This document shows, piece by piece, positions 1-6,058 of a stretch of 8,209 nucleotides of DNA. The stretch is from an uncultured Rhodobacter sp. Its GTDB lineage: Bacteria > Pseudomonadota > Alphaproteobacteria > Rhodobacterales > Rhodobacteraceae. The stretch lies in the NCBI GenBank assembly GCA_937901435.1, contig CALGTJ010000298.1:1-8209 (forward strand), read 5' to 3'. Position 1 is the stretch's first letter. Each line of letters begins with the position of its first letter. Under the pieces are notes generated by a model. It was not told the DNA's origin, made no database searches, and was given only the letters and a program-made list of their open reading frames with translations. The position numbers and the translations under genes are program-made.

Positions 1-195
1 GAGCCTACCCGCCTTTGATAGTCGATTTGCATCCTAAGACAGTTTCCATTCGAAGCAACCCCAAGGAGCCGCGAGGAATATTGATAGATCAACAGGATGA
101 TGAAAGCTGCACCTTTGAACAATCACGCCAAAACTCTGCTAAAAATTTGAGACAGCCCTGCGCACACCCCTATTGGTCGCGCGCTCGACTTTCTC
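1..195. other. Low-GC flank without a convincing gene
   Basis: No recognisable gene lies here. By hand count 67 of the first 150 bases are G or C (about 45%), against about 64% for the following 45 bases, and the change falls near 150-157. The plus-strand reading from 15 has unremarkable composition, runs on antisense into tadA and matches no family I know. Near the transition, positions 146-157 read TTTGAGACAGCC; on the other strand this resembles the GGCTGTCTCAAA-type ends of some insertion sequences. That is a resemblance from memory only. The segment may be the inner end of an insertion element or other acquired DNA reaching in from the left. Confidence 0.35.
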
Positions 196-651
196 TTATC
201 TTCGTCTCTCTTCGAAAAACGACCGGAGCAGCTCTGCCGCCTCATCCTCTGCCAGCCCATCATAGACCTCAGGCACATGATGCGCTTGGGGGTGGGTAAA
301 GACGCGCGCGCCGTGGGCGACACCGCCGGATTTGGGATCACTTGCGCCGTAATACAGCCGGGCGATACGAGCGGCGGCGATGGTGGCGGCGCAGATGGCG
401 CAGGGTTCCAGCGTGACATAAAGGCTGTACCCGGCAAGGCGCTCTGACCCCGCAGCGGCGCAGGCGGCGCGGATCACCAGAACTTCGGCGTGCGCGGTGG
501 GGTCGTTTAGTTCGCGGGTGCGGTTACCATCGGCCGCCACGACCTGCCCGCGCGGATCGACGATCACCGCGCCCACAGGCACCTCGCCGCGCGTGGCGGC
601 GGCGCGGGCCTCTGACAGAGCTTGGTCCATGTGGCTGTGAAAGCGGGTCAT
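196..651 (-). CDS. tadA: tRNA-specific adenosine(34) deaminase TadA
   Basis: This cytosolic, zinc-dependent enzyme deaminates adenosine 34 of tRNA-Arg(ACG) to inosine, allowing one tRNA to read CGU, CGC and CGA. The 151-residue protein has the normal family length. The cytidine/deoxycytidylate deaminase signature is complete: H54-A-E56, where His binds zinc and Glu shuttles protons, and E82-PCAIC with zinc ligands C84 and C87. The N-terminal GEVPVGAVIV strand and the YYGASDPKSGG segment are typical of TadA. The start at 651 gives the usual short lead; Met8 (codon 628-630) is an alternative, since neither has a strong ribosome binding site. The stop is TAA at 196-198. The gene is divergent from the pseudouridine synthase, so two RNA-modification genes share one control region. 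TadA is usually essential. Confidence 0.95.
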   Translation of the reverse strand: MTRFHSHMDQALSEARAAATRGEVPVGAVIVDPRGQVVAADGNRTRELNDPTAHAEVLVIRAACAAAGSERLAGYSLYVTLEPCAICAATIAAARIARLYYGASDPKSGGVAHGARVFTHPQAHHVPEVYDGLAEDEAAELLRSFFEERRR

Positions 652-709
652 GGGGGTTCATGGCCTGCCTTGCGACAGATTTCCAGAGACCTTGCAAGCG
701 ATGCGCAGA

Positions 710-733
710 ATGATTGCCCGTGATGATTGCCCG
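710..733. repeat. 11-base direct repeat in the tadA/rluB divergent region
   Basis: ATGATTGCCCG occurs at 710-720 and again at 723-733, separated by TG, giving a 13-base period. It lies in the 109-base stretch between the tadA start (651) and the preferred start of the pseudouridine synthase (761). It could be a regulator site or simply a local tandem duplication. No regulator is identifiable from the sequence. Confidence 0.5.
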
Positions 734-745
734 GGCCGCATGGCT

Positions 746-750
746 GAGGT
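746..750 (+). promoter_or_regulatory. Ribosome binding site deciding the rluB start
   Basis: GAGGT at 746-750 sits 10 bases before the ATG at 761 and is the best Shine-Dalgarno match among the in-frame starts at 650, 701, 710, 740 and 761. The codons before 761 encode no part of the S4 domain, which begins about 16 residues after the Met at 761. Confidence 0.55.
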
Positions 751-760
751 ATGGCAAGCC

Positions 761-1699
761 ATGGAAAACACCCCTCCCCCCGCTGGCGACCAGGTCGCCA
801 AGTCTGGCGACCGGATCGCCAAGGTCATCGCCCGCGCGGGCGTGGCCAGTCGCCGTGACGCCGAACGCATGATCGAGGACGGTCGTGTGATGGTGAACGG
901 CAAGTATATCTCGTCGCCCGCGCTCAACGTCACGGCGCGCGACGCCATCAAGGTCGATGGCAAGCTGATCGCAGAGGCGGAACAGGCACGGCTGTGGCTG
1001 TATCACAAACCCATCGGCCTTGTGACCTCGGCCCGCGACGAAAAGGGGCGCAAGACGGTGTTTGAAACGCTGCCCCCAGAATTGCCGCGCGTGATGTCGG
1101 TGGGACGGCTGGACATCAATTCCGAAGGTCTGCTGCTGCTGACCAATGACGGCGGGCTGAAACGCAAGCTGGAACTGCCCAGCACCGGCTGGCTGCGCCG
1201 CTACCGGGTGCGGGTCAATGGCACGCCCGAGGATTCGACGCTGGAACCGCTGCGCAAGGGTATCGAGGTCGAGGGAGAGCGGTTTCAGGCGATGGAGGTC
1301 AAATTCGACCGCCAGCAGGGCGCGAACGCATGGCTGACCATCGGCATCCGTGAAGGCAAGAACCGCGAGATCCGCCGCGCCCTCGGCGCTGTCGGGCTGG
1401 CCGTGAATCGGCTGATCCGGGTCAGTTACGGCCCGTTCCAGCTGGGCGGACTGAAAGAGGGCGCGGTCGAAGAGATCAAGTCGCGCGTTCTGCGCGATCA
1501 GCTGGGCATGGATCCGGACGAGTCCGATCCCGAGACCGCCAAAAAACCCGGTCGCCCCGTCGGCACGGCCAAACCCCGCGCCAAACCTGCGGGGTTCAAA
1601 CCGGGTGGAAATAAGCCGGCAGGGTCAAAGCCGGGCGGTTTCAAACCCGGCGGAAAAGCCTCCGCACGACGCAAACCGGGGCCTGCGGGGCGCGGTTAG
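761..1699 (+). CDS. rluB: 23S rRNA pseudouridine synthase, RsuA/RluB family
   Basis: This enzyme isomerises a specific uridine in large-subunit rRNA to pseudouridine; RluB of E. coli acts on U2605. From the ATG at 761 the protein has 312 residues. An S4 RNA-binding domain lies at about 17-64 (RIAKVIARAGVASRRDAERM, then GRVMVNG). The catalytic domain carries GRLDINSEGLLLLTNDG, with the nucleophilic Asp at residue 118, and a later GKNREIRRA motif typical of the RsuA/RluB branch. Residues from about 260 to the end form a disordered basic tail of repeated KPGG/KPAG-like units, absent from the core fold and probably RNA-binding. The reading frame opens earlier, at 650, but that start would touch the tadA start and add residues of no family character. 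RluB rather than RluE or RsuA is inferred from motif details and the tail; the family is certain, the exact target less so. Confidence 0.9.
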   Translation: MENTPPPAGDQVAKSGDRIAKVIARAGVASRRDAERMIEDGRVMVNGKYISSPALNVTARDAIKVDGKLIAEAEQARLWLYHKPIGLVTSARDEKGRKTVFETLPPELPRVMSVGRLDINSEGLLLLTNDGGLKRKLELPSTGWLRRYRVRVNGTPEDSTLEPLRKGIEVEGERFQAMEVKFDRQQGANAWLTIGIREGKNREIRRALGAVGLAVNRLIRVSYGPFQLGGLKEGAVEEIKSRVLRDQLGMDPDESDPETAKKPGRPVGTAKPRAKPAGFKPGGNKPAGSKPGGFKPGGKASARRKPGPAGRG

Positions 1700-1708
1700 G
1701 GTTTTTTT
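1674..1708 (+). terminator. Possible intrinsic terminator after rluB
   Basis: AACCG (1674-1678) pairs with CGGTT (1693-1697), with an inner GCC/GGC pairing (1681-1683 with 1689-1691). The hairpin straddles the rluB stop codon. Four bases later comes a run of seven T (1702-1708). The stem is interrupted and the T run is not immediately adjacent, so this is tentative. Confidence 0.35.
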
Positions 1709-1739
1709 GGGTCGAATTGCCAAGGCAATCGGATGAACC

Positions 1740-1795
1740 GGAGGGGGTCTACCCCTCCAGACCACCCCGAAATATTCAGAAACAAAAGAAGACGC
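1740..1795. repeat. Intergenic hairpin element, possibly a dispersed repeat
   Basis: GGAGGGG (1740-1746) pairs perfectly with CCCCTCC (1752-1758) around the loop GTCTA. It is followed by an A-rich stretch containing CCCCGAAATATTCAGAAAC and AAAAGAAGA. This layout, a G-run/C-run hairpin then a CCCCGNNNTATT and A-rich segment, resembles a common intergenic pattern I recall from Rhodobacterales genomes. There is only one copy in the window, so repeat status cannot be shown here. The rest of the 243-base spacer (1700-1942) shows no gene. Confidence 0.4.
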
Positions 1796-1942
1796 CTTTG
1801 GGGTCTTGGCGAAGGATGGGGCACACATGCGCAAACGGTCACCCGGATCCAGGGGGAAAACTGGCGCGGGTTGAACCCTTGTTCCCCCATCTCAGTCCTT
1901 TAATGCTATATCGCGATGAACGACTAATTTGGGACAGATGAC

Positions 1943-2770
1943 ATGGCCGACCTTCTGACGATCGAAAACCTTGGCAATCTTTTGATGCTTTGCTTTTTGC
2001 AGGCCGTTCTCGGGTTCGACAACCTGCTGTATATCTCTATCGAATCCCAACGCGCGCCCGTCGCGTATCAGCGTGCTGTGCGCTATTGGGGCATCATAAT
2101 CGCGGTCGCGCTGCGGGTCGTTCTTTTGTTCGTGATGATCCGGCTGATCGACGCCCTGTCAGAACCGTTCTTTGTATTCAATGCCCCCGGATGGATCGAG
2201 GGGGGTGTCAATTTCGCCACCATCATCTTTGTCTTTGGTGGGATTTTCATCATGTATACGGCCGTCAAAGAGATCGGTCACATGCTGACCGTCGAGCATT
2301 TGGGCACGGATTTGGAAAACAAGACCGGGAAGTCCGCGACACAGGTGGTGATGTTGATCGTGTTGATGAACCTGATTTTCAGTTTTGATTCGATCCTGTC
2401 CGCCCTTGCCATCACCGATGTGTTCCCCGTGCTTGCCATTGCGATCCTGCTGAGCGGTCTGGCCATGGTCCTGTTGGCCGATACGGTCACGGCCTTTCTG
2501 GAAAAGAACCGGATGTACGAGGTTTTGGGCCTGTTCATCCTGCTGATTGTGGGGGTCGTTCTGCTGGGCGAGGCCGGGCCTGCGGCGGCACACGCGATGC
2601 ACGACGACGGTTTGCAGATCAAATTGTTCGGCTATGATTTGATCCCCATGTCCAAGACCACCTTTTACTTTTCGGTTCTGGTTCTGGTCGCCGTCGAGAT
2701 CATTCAGTCGGGGTATTCGCGCAAATTGGCGGCAGAACGGCGCGCGACCCAGTCGCCCAAGGCGCATTGA
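1943..2770 (+). CDS. TerC-family integral membrane protein
   Basis: TerC-family proteins are inner-membrane proteins linked to tellurite resistance and, in several members, to manganese export and metal loading of secreted proteins. The 275-residue protein has about seven hydrophobic segments (roughly 10-31, 44-70, 85-110, 129-156, 160-182, 192-212 and 236-255). The family's intramembrane acidic motifs are present: LGFDN with D26 near the start of TM1, FSFDS with D149 in the fourth segment, then D159 (AITD) and D180 (LADT). These acidic residues probably bind the metal ion. GGGACA-like bases just before the start serve as a weak ribosome site. The next gene starts 77 bases after the stop, so co-transcription with the TelA operon is possible but unproven. 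It resembles the short YgdQ-like branch. Family assignment is secure; the substrate is not known. Confidence 0.92.
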   Translation: MADLLTIENLGNLLMLCFLQAVLGFDNLLYISIESQRAPVAYQRAVRYWGIIIAVALRVVLLFVMIRLIDALSEPFFVFNAPGWIEGGVNFATIIFVFGGIFIMYTAVKEIGHMLTVEHLGTDLENKTGKSATQVVMLIVLMNLIFSFDSILSALAITDVFPVLAIAILLSGLAMVLLADTVTAFLEKNRMYEVLGLFILLIVGVVLLGEAGPAAAHAMHDDGLQIKLFGYDLIPMSKTTFYFSVLVLVAVEIIQSGYSRKLAAERRATQSPKAH

Positions 2771-2780
2771 ATGGTTAATG

Positions 2781-2810
2781 CTGGCAGTAAATGCGGGCTT
2801 GGGCTATATC
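2781..2810 (+). promoter_or_regulatory. Candidate promoter of the microprotein-xpaC-telA run
   Basis: CTGGCA (2781-2786) and TATATC (2805-2810), each matching 4 of 6 consensus bases, are separated by 18 bases. They lie in the 77-base gap after terC, 38 bases before the microprotein ATG. This is a weak match, and the run could instead be read through from terC. Confidence 0.3.
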
Positions 2811-2847
2811 GGATTGGCGCATTGCGCGCAGCAAGTGAGGACGTGAT

Positions 2848-2934
2848 ATGAGTTCTGATGGCCTTCAAAAACTGGCCTTTGCCCTGTTGATGGCTCTGAT
2901 CCTTTACGCCTCGCTTTCCGGCGCAGGAGCGTAG
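2848..2934 (+). CDS. 28-residue predicted single-span membrane microprotein
   Basis: This is a very small open frame that standard gene finders tend to skip. It starts with ATG at 2848, preceded by GAGGA (2837-2841) six bases upstream, and stops with TAG at 2932-2934. The peptide starts MSSDGLQK, then has an uninterrupted hydrophobic stretch (residues 9-23, LAFALLMALILYASL) and ends SGAGA. It is predicted to be one membrane helix with a short polar N-terminus. It ends two bases before the xpaC-like ATG, and its last codons contain the AGGAG that serves that gene, so the two are probably translationally coupled. I do not recognise the family. It may be a small subunit or regulator of a neighbouring membrane protein. 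A non-conserved leader peptide is the alternative. Confidence 0.65.
   Translation: MSSDGLQKLAFALLMALILYASLSGAGA
2925..2929 (+). promoter_or_regulatory. Ribosome binding site for the XpaC-like gene, inside the microprotein frame
   Basis: AGGAG at 2925-2929 lies seven bases before the ATG at 2937 and overlaps the last codons of the 28-residue frame. Translation of the small frame would pass through this site, which suggests coupled translation. Confidence 0.7.
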
Positions 2935-2936
2935 AG

Positions 2937-3824
2937 ATGGCCCAGAGATATGGCGGCGATTTCAGCCCGGACGGCAAGACCGACAACGCCCGCCCCGCGC
3001 CAAAATCACCCTTTGCGGGCAAGACCCGCGCGCGGATGAGCGGGCGCGCCAATATCCTGTTCTTTGCGCCCTTTCCGCTGATCTGGTCGGCCTTTCGTGC
3101 CGATCCCATCGTGATGGCGCAATATCTGGCCGCTTTTGGCGTGCTGATTTCGGCCGCCTGGCTGACCCGCGAGGGGATCAAGGCGCAAGAGGCCTATGAC
3201 GCGCGCAAGATTGCCAAACGCCCGGCCATTCCGCGCAAGATTTTTGGCGCGGTTCTGATGGGCGTGGGGCTGGGGATCGTCGGCATTGCCGGGCATGGCC
3301 TGATCGAGGCCGTGATTTTTGCCGTTCTGGGTGCAGCGCTGCATTTCTTTGCCTTCGGGGCAGATCCCCTGCGCGACAAGGGCGCCGAGGGCATCGACAG
3401 CTTTCAAAGTGACCGGGTGGCGCGGGTGATTGACGAGGGCGAGAAATACCTTGCCGCGATGGCCGACGCGGTGTTGCGCGCCGAAGAGCGCGAAGTCACG
3501 CGGCGCGTCGAAAAGTTTCAGGCCACTGCACGCGACATGTTCCGTACCGTGGAAAATGACCCGCGCGATCTGACGGCGGCGCGCAAATACCTGACCGTCT
3601 ATCTGATGGGGGCGCGCGATGCCTCGGTGAAATTCGCCGATATCTATGCCCGCTCCCGCGACCTGCCCGCCAAATACGCCTATATGCGGCTGCTGGATGA
3701 TCTGGAAGATAACTTTGCCGCCCAGACGCAAAAGCTGCTCAATGATGACCGCACTGATCTTGACATAGAGATTGACGTTCTGCGCGACCGGCTGGCGCGT
3801 GAGGGCGTGAAACCAGACGCTTAA
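2937..3824 (+). CDS. XpaC-family membrane protein (5-bromo-4-chloroindolyl phosphate hydrolysis family)
   Basis: The 295-residue protein matches the XpaC family, whose Bacillus founder was linked to hydrolysis of the chromogenic phosphate X-P and whose members often sit beside telA. Biochemical function is unknown; a phosphatase activity should not be assumed. The cytosolic N-terminus (1-37) is polar and basic. Four hydrophobic segments follow, at about 38-53, 60-77, 102-118 and 121-141 (two hairpins), ending in the FAFGADPLRDKG motif typical of alphaproteobacterial members. Residues 150-295 form a soluble, highly charged helical domain, probably cytosolic. The start at 2937 is supported by AGGAG. 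The stop is 24 bases before telA. Context points to a membrane anchor or partner of TelA in an envelope stress complex, which is inference. Confidence 0.87.
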   Translation: MAQRYGGDFSPDGKTDNARPAPKSPFAGKTRARMSGRANILFFAPFPLIWSAFRADPIVMAQYLAAFGVLISAAWLTREGIKAQEAYDARKIAKRPAIPRKIFGAVLMGVGLGIVGIAGHGLIEAVIFAVLGAALHFFAFGADPLRDKGAEGIDSFQSDRVARVIDEGEKYLAAMADAVLRAEEREVTRRVEKFQATARDMFRTVENDPRDLTAARKYLTVYLMGARDASVKFADIYARSRDLPAKYAYMRLLDDLEDNFAAQTQKLLNDDRTDLDIEIDVLRDRLAREGVKPDA

Positions 3825-3848
3825 GTTTCCTATTTCCCGGAGTATCCC

Positions 3849-5075
3849 ATGACTGAAACAACCCGCCAAAAGGCCGAAGCCGCCCTGAAAGACGTCGAGG
3901 CTGTCACAGCCGTCGTGCTGCCTGACCCCTCGACCGCGCTTGTGCCCATGAAAGACGCAGAGCCGCCCGTCGCAGAGGCGATCCAGAAGCGCATGAACGA
4001 GTTGGACATGACCGACACCAATTCGATCATCCGCTTTGGCTCTGGCGCGCAGGCCGAGTTGCAGGTGATCTCTCAGGCGATGCTGGAGGACGTGCGCAAC
4101 AAAGACGTGGGGCCTGCGGGTGACAGTCTGCGCAGCATCGTATCCACGATTCGCGGCTTTTCAATCAGCGAACTGGACGTGCGCCGCACCCGCAGCTGGT
4201 GGGAATGGTTGACCGGCAAAATGGCCCCCGCCGCGAAATTCGCCGCGCGCTATGAAACCGTGCAGGGCCAGATCGACAAGATCACGGACTCGCTGCTGGG
4301 GCACGAACATGTCCTGCTGAAAGACATCAAATCGCTGGATGTGCTGTACGAAAAGACCCTGAATTTCTATGACGAACTGGCGCTGTATATTTCTGCTGGC
4401 GAGGAAAAGCTGGAAGAACTGGACACGACCATCATTCCGGCCAAGGAAAAAGAGGTCGAGGCCGCGCCAGAGGATCAGGGGATCATCAAGGCGCAGGAAT
4501 TGCGTGATCTACGCGCCGCGCGCGACGATCTGGAACGTCGGATTTATGATCTGAAACTGACCCGCCAGGTGACGATGCAGTCGCTGCCCTCGATCCGTCT
4601 GGTGCAGGAAAACGACAAGTCGCTGGTCACAAAGATCAACTCGACGCTGGTCAACACTGTGCCCCTTTGGGAAACCCAACTGGCGCAGGCCGTGACCATC
4701 CAACGCTCTGCCGAGGCCGCCGCTGCGGTGCGGGACGCCAACGATCTGACCAACGAGTTGCTGACCTCGAACGCGACCAATCTGCGCGAGGCCAACCGCA
4801 CCATCCGCGAAGAGATGGAGCGTGGGGTGTTCGACATCGAGGCGGTCAAGCACGCCAACGCCGAACTGATCGCCACCATCGAGGAAAGCCTGCAAATCGC
4901 CGATGAGGGCAAGCGCAAGCGGTCCGAGGCCGAAGTCGAGCTGAAAAAGATGGAATCCGAACTCAAGGCCACCCTGTCCAGCGCCAAGGCGCGTGGCGAC
5001 AAGGCTGGTGCCACCATCGGCGAGGCTCTGGAAGGGGCCGTTGCGCCCGCAAGCGAAAGCACGACTGATAAGTGA
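3849..5075 (+). CDS. telA: TelA-family toxic anion resistance protein
   Basis: TelA-family proteins (PF05816) are cytosolic and largely helical. They are associated with tellurite resistance and, in Gram-positives, with resistance to cell-envelope agents. The mechanism is not established. The 408-residue protein has the usual length. After a variable N-terminus comes the family core, including a DTNSIIRFGSGAQAE segment near 55-72, RSWWEWLTGKM before an amphipathic region, and long charged helices likely to form coiled coils at about 184-240 and 320-388. No signal peptide or membrane segment is seen. GGAG at 3839-3842 precedes the ATG. The TGA stop overlaps the GTG start of the DUF2927 gene (GTGA, 5072-5075). 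The pairing with an XpaC-family gene directly upstream is a known conserved arrangement and strengthens the call. Confidence 0.93.
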   Translation: MTETTRQKAEAALKDVEAVTAVVLPDPSTALVPMKDAEPPVAEAIQKRMNELDMTDTNSIIRFGSGAQAELQVISQAMLEDVRNKDVGPAGDSLRSIVSTIRGFSISELDVRRTRSWWEWLTGKMAPAAKFAARYETVQGQIDKITDSLLGHEHVLLKDIKSLDVLYEKTLNFYDELALYISAGEEKLEELDTTIIPAKEKEVEAAPEDQGIIKAQELRDLRAARDDLERRIYDLKLTRQVTMQSLPSIRLVQENDKSLVTKINSTLVNTVPLWETQLAQAVTIQRSAEAAAAVRDANDLTNELLTSNATNLREANRTIREEMERGVFDIEAVKHANAELIATIEESLQIADEGKRKRSEAEVELKKMESELKATLSSAKARGDKAGATIGEALEGAVAPASESTTDK

Positions 5076-6031
5076 GGCCAAAACGCGCCCTCAGGACAAT
5101 AGCCATGGCGGCGGGGCTTTGCGCTCTCGCCGCCTGCGGACCTATGGGACTGCGCAATTCCCCCGTGCCGACGGCGCGCCCGGCCGTTCCGGTCGCCGCC
5201 CCGGCCGCGCCCCCGTTTCAGCCCTCTGAAACCAGCCGCGCCCTGCGGGATTTCTATGGGCGCATTCAGCAGAATTACCTGACCCAGGGCCTGTTGCGCG
5301 TCGATGGCGGCGGCCCCGACACGCCCTTTACAGAGCGCCAGCTGGTCGAGAATTTCATCCGCATCGCCCTGTTCGAAGAATTCACCAATGTGGGCAACCA
5401 ACTGGTGCGCCGAGAGACCGAAACCCGGCTGCACCGCTGGGACGGCCCGATCCGGATGAAACTGGAATTTGGCGACAGCGTGCCTGCCGCCCAGCGCGCC
5501 AAAGACACGCAAGCGGTGTCCGGCTATGTGGACCGACTTGCGCGGCTGACCGGGCTAAGCATCACTTTGACCTCTAAAAACCCCAATTATTTCGTCTATT
5601 TCGTCAACGAAGACGAACGCATGACCATCGGCCCCGCGCTGCGTTCGATCAGCCCCGACGTGGATCTGACGGCGGTCAACACGGTGCAGAACATGCCGCG
5701 CTCGACCCTGTGTCTGGTCTTTGCCGTGGATGGTCCGGTCGATGGCGTCTATGCCAAGGCGGCCTCTGTCATTCGCACCGAACACCCCGATCTGCTGCGC
5801 CTCAGCTGCATCCATGAAGAACTGGCGCAGGGCCTTGGCCTGCCCAACGACAGCCCCGCCGCGCGCCCCTCGATCTTTAACGATGACGAGGAGTTCGGCC
5901 TGCTGACCACCCATGATGAATTTTTGTTGCGCATGCTTTATGATCCGCGCATGCGCCCCGGCATGACCGCCACCCAAGCCCGCCCCATCGCACAACAGAT
6001 CGCGCGAGAGCTGCTGGGCGGCGAGAGTTGA
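5072..6031 (+). CDS. DUF2927-family lipoprotein with a metzincin-like but ligand-replaced motif
   Basis: This is a 319-residue predicted lipoprotein. The GTG start at 5072, overlapping the telA stop, is chosen because it gives a complete type II signal peptide: basic n-region (MRPKR), hydrophobic core and lipobox LAAC with Cys22. Starting at the ATG at 5105 would lose the basic part. Gly follows Cys22, so no Asp inner-membrane retention signal is present and Lol export to the outer membrane is expected. A Pro/Ala linker runs to about residue 50. The C-terminal domain matches DUF2927, common in Alphaproteobacteria and of unknown function. Residues 248-260, HEELAQGLGLPND, followed by SIFND and LTTHDEFLLRMLYDP, parallel the layout of matrixin-like zinc proteases, but the three expected His ligands read E249, Q253 and N259. 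It is therefore probably a non-catalytic or altered relative, which is inference. Confidence 0.85.
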   Translation: MRPKRALRTIAMAAGLCALAACGPMGLRNSPVPTARPAVPVAAPAAPPFQPSETSRALRDFYGRIQQNYLTQGLLRVDGGGPDTPFTERQLVENFIRIALFEEFTNVGNQLVRRETETRLHRWDGPIRMKLEFGDSVPAAQRAKDTQAVSGYVDRLARLTGLSITLTSKNPNYFVYFVNEDERMTIGPALRSISPDVDLTAVNTVQNMPRSTLCLVFAVDGPVDGVYAKAASVIRTEHPDLLRLSCIHEELAQGLGLPNDSPAARPSIFNDDEEFGLLTTHDEFLLRMLYDPRMRPGMTATQARPIAQQIARELLGGES

Positions 6032-6058
6032 GACTTATATGAAAGAGGACAGCGTCTA

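Noticed and set aside
15..299. Plus-strand open frame at the left edge
   Set aside because: It runs into tadA antisense, matches no family, and its composition changes midway with the GC shift.
650..760. Extended N-terminus of the pseudouridine synthase from 650
   Set aside because: It would overlap the tadA start region and adds residues outside the S4 fold; the ATG at 761 has the better ribosome site.
1879..1912. Promoter for terC (TTGTTC with TATATC)
   Set aside because: The spacing between the two boxes is 22 bases, too long for a standard sigma-70 promoter; no better pair was found.
1717..1941. Small open frame in the rluB-terC spacer
   Set aside because: It covers the hairpin element, shows no domain or ribosome site, and its composition is not protein-like.
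2159..2767. Minus-strand open frame (202 codons) opposite terC
   Set aside because: Gln/Asp/His-rich composition is the typical antisense of hydrophobic membrane codons; TerC on the plus strand is certain.
3006..3869. Minus-strand open frame (287 codons) opposite the XpaC-like gene
   Set aside because: His/Gln/Arg-rich shadow of a supported gene, with no family features and no fitting ribosome site.
4544..5512. Long minus-strand open frame (322 codons) across telA and the DUF2927 gene
   Set aside because: It is antisense to two well-supported genes, has Arg/Ser/Gly-rich low-complexity composition without a recognisable domain, and arises readily in high-GC DNA.
5813..5830. Reading HEELA as an active HExxH zinc-protease site
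   Set aside because: The residue four after H248 is Ala, not His; the better alignment shifts by one and then shows replaced ligands, so catalytic activity cannot be claimed.
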